From Pseudomonas nitroreducens (GTDB lineage: Bacteria > Pseudomonadota > Gammaproteobacteria > Pseudomonadales > Pseudomonadaceae), in assembly GCF_024170165.1 (NCBI RefSeq), contig NZ_JALJXP010000010.1, forward strand, positions 220,397 through 284,396: a stretch of 64,000 nucleotides of DNA. The letters run 5' to 3'. Each line of letters starts with the position of its first letter. Positions within the stretch are counted from its first letter, which is position 1. Positions 52,442 to 59,694 of this stretch are shown here, piece after piece. The notes under the pieces are model-generated. The model was not told where the DNA came from and did not search any database. It saw only the letters and a list, made by a program, of their open reading frames with translations. A program made the translations under genes and the position numbers.

Positions 52442-52894
52442 TTACTGGTCGCGCACCAGCAGCACCGGACGCTTGCTCGACTGCAGCACGCCTTCGGCCA
52501 CGCTGCCCAGCATCAGGCGCTGCACGCCACGCCGGCTGTGGGTGCCCATGACGATGGCATCGGCCTTGACCGCGTCGGCCTCGGCCTCGATGCGGTCGGC
52601 TACCTCTTCGCCCGCGGTTTCCATGTTGATTCTCTGGTAGGTGGCGCGCACAGCGTGCTCCTCGACCACTTCCCGCGCCTTGCCCAGGATGTCGTCGGCC
52701 GCCTTGAGCGCGGCGGCCTGCAGCGCCTCGGCGTCATAGTACTTGGCGTAATAAGGCAGGTGCCCCAGCGGACGGTCGACGATGGTGATGACATGCAGTT
52801 CACCGCCGCTCATGCGCACCAGTCTTGCGCCTTCGGCCAGGGCTCGGAACGAAACGGGGCTGCCGTCGACGGCGGCCAGTACGTGCTCGTACAT
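52442..52894 (-). CDS. Universal stress protein (UspA family)
   Basis: The 150-residue cytoplasmic protein has the Usp fold with AAVDGSPVS at the N-terminus and the ATP-binding signature GTHSRRGVQRLMLGSVAE (G-x2-G-x9-G-S) near residue 115, ending PVLLVRDQ. It is therefore of the nucleotide-binding class. GAGGAG lies 8 nt before ATG 52894; a longer frame to 53011 would cross the promoter. A candidate Anr box stands at the right distance, fitting the known role of Pseudomonas Usp proteins in anaerobic survival. Confidence 0.93.
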   Translation of the reverse strand: MYEHVLAAVDGSPVSFRALAEGARLVRMSGGELHVITIVDRPLGHLPYYAKYYDAEALQAAALKAADDILGKAREVVEEHAVRATYQRINMETAGEEVADRIEAEADAVKADAIVMGTHSRRGVQRLMLGSVAEGVLQSSKRPVLLVRDQ

Positions 52895-52951
52895 GCTGTG
52901 CTCCTCGTTGTTTGGGCAGTTCGACCTTAACTGCGCGGGCCGGGGCCGCCC

Positions 52952-52965
52952 TTGTGCCGTGTCAA
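52952..52965 (-). promoter_or_regulatory. Candidate Anr box for the universal stress gene
   Basis: On the minus strand TTGAC-ACGG-CACAA matches TTGAY-N4-RTCAA at 8 of 10 positions. A TTAAGG element lies near the -10 place if the box is centred at -41.5, and the ATG is then about 23 nt from the start of transcription. Confidence 0.5.
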
Positions 52966-52985
52966 TGTAATCGCCGGATGGCGAC

Positions 52986-54026
52986 TCAGTGCGCCAGAGC
53001 GACCTCATCACGGCAGGCAGACGGGCTCAGCCCGGTCCAGCGCTTGAAGGCGCGGCGGAAGCCGCGTACGTCACTGTAGCCAAGCGCCTCGGCAATGCGC
53101 TCGATGGGCATTTCCGGGTTGTTCAGCAGGCTCATGGCGCGGGCATGGCGCACCTGATCCTGCAACGCATCGAAGGTGATGCCGTGCTCGCTCAGGCGAC
53201 GGCGCAGCGTGCGGCTGCTCATGTTCAGCTCGCTGGCGACCTTGTCGATCGGGCTGCCGTGGGCCAGGTCGCGGGCGATGGCGCGCTCCACCGTTTCCAG
53301 CAGGCCGGTCTTCTGCTGCACCTGGGCCGATTCGTTCTCCAGCAGGCTCAGCGCCTGGCGCAACGCGACAGGGTGATGGCTAGGCAGTTGCACATCGAGC
53401 CAGTGGCTGGCGATGGCCACGCGGTTGTGCAGGCAGCCGAACTGCAGGTTCGGCCCGAGCAGGCGGCGATACTCGGCTTCATAGGCGGGCGCGGCGTGGG
53501 TGAACTCGAAGCGCAGGGGCTGGAACTGGGGGCCGATCAGGGTGCGGTTGTAGACCAGCAGGCTGGCGAAGAACTCCTCCACGGCGAATACCTGAATGTC
53601 GGCAAAGGGCAGCCGGCATTCCACTTCGATGAAGCTCTCTTGCGGCCCCTCGATCAGGTTGCAGACCGCGATGCCGCCGGTGGTGTGCTGGAAGCGGCGG
53701 CCCAGTTCGAAGGCATCGCGCAGGTTCCTGCACAGGGACAGCACATGGCCGAGCAAACCGAGGGTGCCCAGCACGTTGTGGTGACCGACCAGCAGCCCCA
53801 GGCCGCACTCGGGCAGCGCCGCGAGGGCGCGCTGGATCATCGCGACTGTCTGCCGGTAGCTGACGCGCTGGGCCGGATCCTGCAGTTCCTCGGCGGTGAA
53901 GCCAAGCCCACGGCACAGCCGCTCGCCGCTTACGCCCTGGGCGCTGGCGACCTCGGCCAGGGTCTGCAGCAGGAAGGGCGAAACCAGGGCCAGGTCGTAT
54001 TGCGCATCGATGCTAGTACTGGGCAT
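52986..54026 (-). CDS. AraC-family regulator (Arabinose_bd N-domain)
   Basis: The 346-residue regulator has an N-terminal Arabinose_bd-type domain (about 18-205; YRQTVAMIQRALAALPECGLGLLVG, GHVLSLCRNLRDAFELG) and a C-terminal AraC helix-turn-helix (IDKVASELNMSSRTLRRRLSE; PIERIAEALGYSDVRGFRRAF). ATG 54026 suits the family start. It lies downstream of and in the same direction as the three-gene cytochrome/FAD/PLP unit, across a 173-bp gap, and upstream of the stress gene. The target is unknown; the exported redox unit is the nearest candidate. Confidence 0.9.
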   Translation of the reverse strand: MPSTSIDAQYDLALVSPFLLQTLAEVASAQGVSGERLCRGLGFTAEELQDPAQRVSYRQTVAMIQRALAALPECGLGLLVGHHNVLGTLGLLGHVLSLCRNLRDAFELGRRFQHTTGGIAVCNLIEGPQESFIEVECRLPFADIQVFAVEEFFASLLVYNRTLIGPQFQPLRFEFTHAAPAYEAEYRRLLGPNLQFGCLHNRVAIASHWLDVQLPSHHPVALRQALSLLENESAQVQQKTGLLETVERAIARDLAHGSPIDKVASELNMSSRTLRRRLSEHGITFDALQDQVRHARAMSLLNNPEMPIERIAEALGYSDVRGFRRAFKRWTGLSPSACRDEVALAH

Positions 54027-54199
54027 GCAGGCTGCTCTCGATCGGGGGCGCCGGCGATTCTTGTTATGTGGCTGGCGCACGATGGCCGCATCATAACGCT
54101 TTCGCAGGCCCGCCAAGAGCGGGCGTAACAGAATATTACAGACACCTCTGGAACAGCAGCTGGCGCAAGGCTCCCCGCCCTGCACCCGCTCTGCGCTGG

Positions 54200-55477
54200 T
54201 CAGCTATACACCGGCCATTGCTCGACGATACGCCCTCCCCGCACCGCCAGCAGATCACCGAACTGCAGCAGGATCGACTCGGACTGGGTCGGGCGCAGGA
54301 ACATCTGGTCGTCCACCTTCAGGCCGACGGCGCTGGAGCCGTTGACCATCTCCTGATTCGAGCTGCGCCCGTACAGGCCGTTGAACTGCAGGCCTCGGGG
54401 CGATTCGGGCTCGGCCAGCCAGTTGCCGCCGTAGACGAAGAAGGTCTCGCGCTGGTTCGGGTCCCACCAGGAGAACAGCTTCGACTTGTCGTCCAGCGCC
54501 GGAATCAGCACCGGGCCGGTGCTCTTGATCACTGGCGTGGCGATGAAGGCGGCGGGCTGGTGCTCCACCAGCGAAGGCAGGTCGTAGTGGGTCGGCTTGA
54601 CCAGCGCCGAGCCCACCGATACCTCGGTGCTGGTGCGCTCGTTCTCGTGCATCCTGAAACTCGGGCTGCCGGCGGTATTGAGCGTCAGGCCCGGCTTCCA
54701 CAGCGTCGGGTGCTGGCTGCGGGCGTAGTCGACGAAGCCGTCGTAGAGCGTCATCACCTTGGCAAAGAGTTCCTCCGAGGAGCCGAGCACCTCGGGCACG
54801 CCCATGCCGACGAAGGGGTCGTAGCCCATGAAGCCGGCGAACTCCAGATGCTGCGGGTTGGCGCCGATGATGGTGAGCATCCTGCCCAGGGTTTCTTTGT
54901 CAGCCACGCCGCCGCGGTGCAGGCCGACGTCCAGTTCGATGTTGATCCGCAGCCGGGTGTTGCGCCCCTGCGCCAGCGCCAGGTACTGCTGCAGGCGCTC
55001 GGGGGTGTCGAGCAGCCATTGCAGCTGGGTGGTCGGGTCGAAGGGGCCGCGCAGGTTCTCGTAGAACTGCTGCGCCGAACCCACCGGCAGCGGCTTGCCC
55101 AGCAACAGGTCGGAGTCGGGAAAGCGCTCGGCGTCATGGTTGAGGAAGGGCTGATGGAAGGACATCATCCGCCGGGTGCCGGCGCGCCTGGCGATGTAGT
55201 CGAGCAGTTGCGGCGACGGCAGGGACTTCTCCACCACGCGCAGGTGCTTGCCGGTGCGGGCCACTGATTGCATCACAACGTCGACGTTGTGATCCAGGCG
55301 GTCCAGGTCGATCAGCATCACCGGGCGCATCGGCCCGTGCTCGCGCAGCTCGCGGTTGAGCCGGGCGAAGTACTCGTCATACGGAGCGCCGTGGTCGCTC
55401 GGGCGCAGCCAGGCACCGGCACCGGCGAGCAGGACGCCCGCCCCTGCCGCGCCGACGATGAAATTGCGTCGTTTCAT
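54200..55477 (-). CDS. Exported PLP-dependent alanine-racemase-fold enzyme (DSD1-like)
   Basis: The 425-residue protein starts with a Tat-type signal (MKRRNFIVGAAGAGVLLAG), then an alanine-racemase N-terminal barrel with the PLP lysine in RVVEKSLPSPQLLDYIA (near residue 82) and INIELDVGLHRGG, and a C-terminal domain of the D-serine dehydratase/D-threonine aldolase class. The zinc-binding His and Cys expected in that C-domain (PxHxC pattern) are replaced here (RPTQSES), so dehydratase chemistry is doubtful. AAGGAAG precedes ATG 55477; the gap to the FAD gene is 16 nt. A Tat signal fits a protein that folds round its cofactor before export. Racemase or aldolase acting on amino or hydroxyamino acids are options. 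Confidence 0.82.
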   Translation of the reverse strand: MKRRNFIVGAAGAGVLLAGAGAWLRPSDHGAPYDEYFARLNRELREHGPMRPVMLIDLDRLDHNVDVVMQSVARTGKHLRVVEKSLPSPQLLDYIARRAGTRRMMSFHQPFLNHDAERFPDSDLLLGKPLPVGSAQQFYENLRGPFDPTTQLQWLLDTPERLQQYLALAQGRNTRLRINIELDVGLHRGGVADKETLGRMLTIIGANPQHLEFAGFMGYDPFVGMGVPEVLGSSEELFAKVMTLYDGFVDYARSQHPTLWKPGLTLNTAGSPSFRMHENERTSTEVSVGSALVKPTHYDLPSLVEHQPAAFIATPVIKSTGPVLIPALDDKSKLFSWWDPNQRETFFVYGGNWLAEPESPRGLQFNGLYGRSSNQEMVNGSSAVGLKVDDQMFLRPTQSESILLQFGDLLAVRGGRIVEQWPVYS

Positions 55478-55493
55478 GGATTTTTCTTCCTTG

Positions 55494-56888
55494 TCAGGCC
55501 ACGCCCAGGATCGATGACAGGTGGGCATTGAGGAACTTGCCCTGGGGGTCCAGCTCGCGGCGCACCTCGGTGAATTCCTTCCAGCGCGGATACAGCGGTT
55601 GCAGCGTGCGCGCATTGAGCGTGTGCAGCTTGCCCCAGTGCGGCCGGCCGGCGTATTTCCAGAAGATCGGCTCCACCGCGGCGAAGAAGTTGTGGTGGTC
55701 CATGCTGTAGTGCTGGTGCACGGAGATCGAGCAGCTGTCGCGGCCCTCGAACATGCTCAGCGGGATGTCGTCGGCCTTCACGTAGCGGTACTCGATGGGG
55801 AACCAGGTGCGCAGGTCCTTGTCGTTGATCAGCTTGAGGATCTCGCGCAGGCAGGCCGGGCCGTGTTCGGCCGGGACCGAGTACTCCATCTCGTTGAAGC
55901 GCACGTTGCGCACGTTGGCGAAGACGTCGTAGGAGTCGCCGATGCGGTCGTCGAAGCTGGCGACATGGCGCAGGCTGTTGAGCAGGAAGCGCCGTGCGGC
56001 GGGGAAATCGCTGCCGTATTTGTCCAGGCCCTCGATGATGCTGACGAACTCGTTGCCGCCCTCCTTCGCCGGGTCCTGCGGCGCCGTGGGCGGGTCGGTG
56101 GTCTCGTTGAGGGCGATGGACAGTGCATAGTCGGAATGGGTCATGACCTGCATTTCCCAGTGCTGGTTCTCGCGGGTGTTCTTCTCCACGTCTTCCAGCA
56201 GTTCCTCGGTGCTGGCGACCCACTGCTTCTCGTGCAGGCGAAACGCCGCACGGTTCTGCAGGCGCACGCGGGTGGCGATGCCGAACGCGCCGAGGGACAC
56301 CCGCGCGGCGTTGAACACCTCGGGGTTTCGCTGGGCGTCGCAGTCCAGCACGTCGCCGCTGGCGGTTACCAGTTGCAGGCCGGTCACACGGGTGGAGTAG
56401 GAGCCGAAGCCGACGCCGGTGCCGTGGGTGGAGGTGGAAATCGCCCCGGCCAGGGTCTGGTAGTCGATGTCCGACATGTTCGGCAGCGCCTGGCCGATTT
56501 CCTTCAGCGCCGGGCCCATGAGCGACATCGGCGTGCCGGCGGCGAACTCTGCCTGCAACGTGTCGGCGTCGTGGCCGAGCAGGCCGTTGAAATAGGCCAG
56601 AGAAACCAGCGTGCCGTCGGTGGGCACCAGGGCGCTGAAGGAATGCGCCGAGCCCACCGGGCGCACCTTGCCCTGGGCCTGGCGGATGACCTGCACCAGC
56701 TCGTCGAGGCTCTGTGGGGCCAGGCGCGCCGCCGGCAGGCAGCTCTGCCCGCCGGACCAGTTGCGCCAGGGGATCAGCCGCGGCGCGCGGGCCAGTTCGG
56801 CCGCCAGCGAGTGGCTCGACAACGAGGCATACGCCCCGGCAATACCGGCACTCTGCAAGAGCTGACGCCGGGTGAGTTGAATAGGCAT
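55494..56888 (-). CDS. Exported FAD-dependent dehydrogenase, D-arabinono-1,4-lactone oxidase family
   Basis: The 464-residue protein has a Tat-type signal (LTRRQLLQSAGIAGAYASL), an FAD-binding PCMH domain (RPVGSAHSFSALVPTDGT, where the His is the usual site of covalent FAD; ISTSTHGTGVGFGS) and a C-terminal ALO domain ending HWGKLHTLNARTLQPLYPRW and DPQGKFLNAHL. Family members oxidise aldonolactones or polyols; with a cytochrome c gene directly upstream it probably acts as a dehydrogenase, not an oxidase. ATG 56888 is followed at once by the Tat motif. The gap after the cytochrome gene is 17 nt. Confidence 0.88.
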   Translation of the reverse strand: MPIQLTRRQLLQSAGIAGAYASLSSHSLAAELARAPRLIPWRNWSGGQSCLPAARLAPQSLDELVQVIRQAQGKVRPVGSAHSFSALVPTDGTLVSLAYFNGLLGHDADTLQAEFAAGTPMSLMGPALKEIGQALPNMSDIDYQTLAGAISTSTHGTGVGFGSYSTRVTGLQLVTASGDVLDCDAQRNPEVFNAARVSLGAFGIATRVRLQNRAAFRLHEKQWVASTEELLEDVEKNTRENQHWEMQVMTHSDYALSIALNETTDPPTAPQDPAKEGGNEFVSIIEGLDKYGSDFPAARRFLLNSLRHVASFDDRIGDSYDVFANVRNVRFNEMEYSVPAEHGPACLREILKLINDKDLRTWFPIEYRYVKADDIPLSMFEGRDSCSISVHQHYSMDHHNFFAAVEPIFWKYAGRPHWGKLHTLNARTLQPLYPRWKEFTEVRRELDPQGKFLNAHLSSILGVA

Positions 56889-56905
56889 CGAAGGAACCCC
56901 CGCGC

Positions 56906-57274
56906 TTACTGGACAGACTGGCCGGACATGAAGGAAATCAGCGCGAGGAACTCGTCCTCCGAGCACTGCATGCACATGCCCATCGGCGGCATGCCCTTGA
57001 AGCCGTTGATGCTGTGGTCCAGCAGGCTGTCGGCGCCCTGGGCGACGCGCGGCTGCCAGGCTTTCACGTCGCCCGCCTGCGGCGCGCCGGAGGCCGGGTT
57101 GGCGTGGCAGAGCTTGCAGCTGCTGTCATAGATCTTCGCCAGCGCGGGATCTGCGGGCGACAGCACGGCCGCGCTGCGGGCCGCTGGCGGCGCGGCATCG
57201 TCGCCACAGCCACCGAGCAGGCCGGTCAGGGCCAGCAAGGCAAGCGCAGGCCAGGGTGTTGCGGGTTTATGCAT
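56906..57274 (-). CDS. Cytochrome c5-like lipoprotein
   Basis: The 122-residue product has a lipoprotein signal (PALALLALTGLLGGCGDD, lipobox LGGC) and a class I cytochrome c domain: heme site CKLCH near residue 54 and Met ligand in KGMPPMGMCMQCS near 95. The extra CMQC pair is typical of the c5 family, where it forms a disulfide. It would hang in the periplasm from a lipid anchor and accept electrons from the FAD enzyme encoded next. GGGGAG precedes the ATG. First gene of the three-gene unit. Confidence 0.88.
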   Translation of the reverse strand: MHKPATPWPALALLALTGLLGGCGDDAAPPAARSAAVLSPADPALAKIYDSSCKLCHANPASGAPQAGDVKAWQPRVAQGADSLLDHSINGFKGMPPMGMCMQCSEDEFLALISFMSGQSVQ

Positions 57275-57658
57275 GGTGCTCCCCTTTTCTTCCCGCACGC
57301 GGCGACGGCGCGGATTCTTGTTGTCATGGGTAGCTGGCAGGTTAAGGCGGGCAGCGGCCGCACCTGAGGGCATTACCGGCCAATAAGGGGGCTCTCGGCG
57401 GACAAGGTGGCGGTTTGGGTCCCCTGTCGGTTTCAGGATGCGCAGGGTCGTTCGAGTGCTATCCCTAATCCAGAGGGATGGCAATCTTTCCAATTGTCAC
57501 GGACCAGGCGCGCACAGATGCTTGGCCGGACGGCAACACCCCATAAGAACGATGGCGCCCCGCAAAGCCACGCAGACCGTGACGTGGCCGGTTCGCCGCC
57601 GCCGAAGGATTCCGGGTCGCCGCCCACCGCAGGCGCCCGCGATGTCGAGGTGCGCTGT
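57275..57658. other. 384-bp divergent region, cytochrome unit / fds operon
   Basis: It contains a 10-bp stem hairpin at 57457-57483 and no gene that can be supported, although the fdsG frame is open upstream. No known riboswitch pattern was recognised. Confidence 0.5.
57457..57483 (+). promoter_or_regulatory. Inverted repeat in the fds leader
   Basis: Arms TGCTATCCCT and AGGGATGGCA pair over 10 bp (one G-T wobble as RNA) round a 7-nt loop, about 175 nt before fdsG. No T-run follows. It could be an operator or an mRNA hairpin. Confidence 0.35.
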
Positions 57659-58141
57659 ATGCCTGATGATTCGCTTCACCTGCCCCTGATCCACGATGTG
57701 CTGGAACGTCTCAAGGCCACGCCCGGCGCCCTGCTGCCGGTGCTCCACGCCATCCAGGACTGCGTCGGCTACATTCCCGACGATGCCGTCGCGGAAATCG
57801 CCCATGCACTGAACCTCAGCGTCGCCGAGGTACGCGGGGTGATCAGCTTCTACCACGACTTCCGCACCGCGCCGCCGGCCCGCCATACGCTGCGCCTGTG
57901 CCGCGCCGAATCGTGCCAGAGCCGCGGCGCCGAAGCCCTGGCCGCGCAGCTGCGCGAACAGCTCGAACTGGACGACCACGGCACCAGCGCCGACGGCCGC
58001 ATCGCCCTGCGCCCGGTCTACTGCCTGGGCGCCTGCGCCTGCTCGCCGGCGCTGGAGCTGGACGGCCGGGTCCACGCGCGCCTCACCGCCGAGCGCCTGC
58101 GCGAGCTGGTCAACGGTTGCCGGGAGGACGCCGCATGCTGA
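57659..58141 (+). CDS. fdsG: NAD-dependent formate dehydrogenase, gamma subunit
   Basis: The 160-residue protein is NuoE-like: a helical N-part (LPLIHDVLERLKATPGALLPVLHAIQDCVGYIP) and a thioredoxin-like domain binding one 2Fe-2S cluster through CRAESCQ and CLGACACSPA. In the soluble Fds complex it sits beside FdsB and helps pass electrons to NAD. ATG 57659 has GAGGTG 7 nt upstream; the open frame extends 84 codons further 5' but lacks family similarity. The stop overlaps fdsB by 7 nt. Confidence 0.93.
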   Translation: MPDDSLHLPLIHDVLERLKATPGALLPVLHAIQDCVGYIPDDAVAEIAHALNLSVAEVRGVISFYHDFRTAPPARHTLRLCRAESCQSRGAEALAAQLREQLELDDHGTSADGRIALRPVYCLGACACSPALELDGRVHARLTAERLRELVNGCREDAAC

Positions 58142-59694
58142 AGCTGTTCGTTTCCTGCGATTCGGTGGCCCGTGCGGTGGGCGCCGACGAAGTGACCGAC
58201 GCCCTGGTCGCCGAGGCCGAACGTCGCCAGTTGCCGCTGGACATCCAGCGCACCAGCTCCCGTGGCCTGTACTGGCTTGAGCCGCTGCTGGAGCTGGACA
58301 GCTCCGCCGGCCGGCTGGGCTTCGGCCCGCTCACGGTCGACGATGTTCCCGCCCTGCTCGACGCCCTCTGCGGTGACCCGGCCAGCCATCCGCTGGCCCT
58401 GGGGCCGGTGGAAGAGATTCCCTACCTGAAGAGCCAGCAGCGTCTGCTCTTCGCCCGCGCCGGCATCACCCGGCCGCTGTCGCTGGACGACTACCGCGCC
58501 CACGGCGGCTTCGAGGGTCTGACCCGCGCCATCGGCATGGAAGGTGCCGACATCGTCGCTACAGTGCTTGACTCCGGCCTGCGCGGCCGTGGCGGCGCGG
58601 CCTTCCCCGCCGGCATCAAGTGGCGCACGGTACGCGATGCGGCCGGCAGCCAGAAGTACGTGGTGTGCAACGCCGACGAAGGCGACTCCGGGACCTTCGC
58701 CGACCGCATGCTGATGGAAGGCGACCCCTTCCTGCTGATCGAGGGCATGGCCATCGCCGGCCTCGCCGTCGGCGCAAGCATGGGCTACCTCTACGTGCGC
58801 TCGGAATACCCGGACTCCATCGCCACCCTGAACCAGGCGTTGAAGCTCGCCCGTGACGCCGGCTACCTCGGTGAAGACGTCGGCGGCAGCGGCCGCGCCT
58901 TCGAGCTGGAAGTGCGCGTCGGCGCTGGCGCCTATATCTGCGGCGAGGAAACCGCCCTGCTGGATTCGCTGGAAGGCAAGCGCGGCGTGGTCCGCGCCAA
59001 GCCGCCGCTGCCGGCGCTGCAAGGCCTGTTCGGCCTGCCGACGCTGGTGCACAACGTGCTCACCCTGGCCTCGGTGCCGATCATCCTGGCCAAAGGAGCA
59101 CAGTTCTACCGCGACTTCGGCATGGGCCGCTCGCTGGGCACCATGCCCTTCCAGCTGGCCGGCAACGTCCGCCACGGCGGGCTGGTGGAACGCGCCTTCG
59201 GCCTGACCCTGCGCGAGCTGGTGGAAGGCTACGGCGGCGGCACCGCCAGTGGCCGCCCGCTGAAGGCCGCGCAGGTCGGCGGCCCGCTGGGCGCCTGGGT
59301 GCCCCCTTCGCAGTTCGATACCCCGCTGGATTACGAAGCCTTTGCCGCCGTCGGCGCCATGCTCGGCCACGGTGGCGTGGTGGTCGCCGACGACAGCCTG
59401 GACATGGCACGCATGGCCCGCTTCGCCCTGCAGTTCTGCGCCGAGGAATCCTGCGGCAAGTGCACGCCCTGCCGCATCGGTTCGACCCGTGGCGTGGAGG
59501 TGGTGGACCGGCTGATCGCCGCCACCGACCTCGGCGCCCGCCAGCAGCAGGCCAGGTTGCTCGGCGACCTCTGCGACACCCTGCAATACGGCTCGCTCTG
59601 TGCCCTTGGCGGGATGACCGCCTTCCCCGTGGCCAGCGCCCTCAAGCACTTCCCCGCCGACTTCGGTCTGGCGACTTCGGAGGCCGACCAGTGA
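58135..59694 (+). CDS. fdsB: NAD-dependent formate dehydrogenase, beta (FMN, NAD-binding) subunit
   Basis: The 519-residue protein has an N-terminal thioredoxin-like part without cluster cysteines (about 1-85), then a NuoF-like domain: FMN/NADH glycine motif GLRGRGGAAFPAGIKW (near residue 145), NADEGDSGTFADRM, an SLBB region, and the 4Fe-4S site ESCGKCTPCRIGSTRG with a later LC near the C-terminus. It reduces NAD with electrons from FdsA. GGGAGG precedes ATG 58135. Its stop overlaps the GTG start of fdsA. Confidence 0.95.
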   Translation: MLKLFVSCDSVARAVGADEVTDALVAEAERRQLPLDIQRTSSRGLYWLEPLLELDSSAGRLGFGPLTVDDVPALLDALCGDPASHPLALGPVEEIPYLKSQQRLLFARAGITRPLSLDDYRAHGGFEGLTRAIGMEGADIVATVLDSGLRGRGGAAFPAGIKWRTVRDAAGSQKYVVCNADEGDSGTFADRMLMEGDPFLLIEGMAIAGLAVGASMGYLYVRSEYPDSIATLNQALKLARDAGYLGEDVGGSGRAFELEVRVGAGAYICGEETALLDSLEGKRGVVRAKPPLPALQGLFGLPTLVHNVLTLASVPIILAKGAQFYRDFGMGRSLGTMPFQLAGNVRHGGLVERAFGLTLRELVEGYGGGTASGRPLKAAQVGGPLGAWVPPSQFDTPLDYEAFAAVGAMLGHGGVVVADDSLDMARMARFALQFCAEESCGKCTPCRIGSTRGVEVVDRLIAATDLGARQQQARLLGDLCDTLQYGSLCALGGMTAFPVASALKHFPADFGLATSEADQ

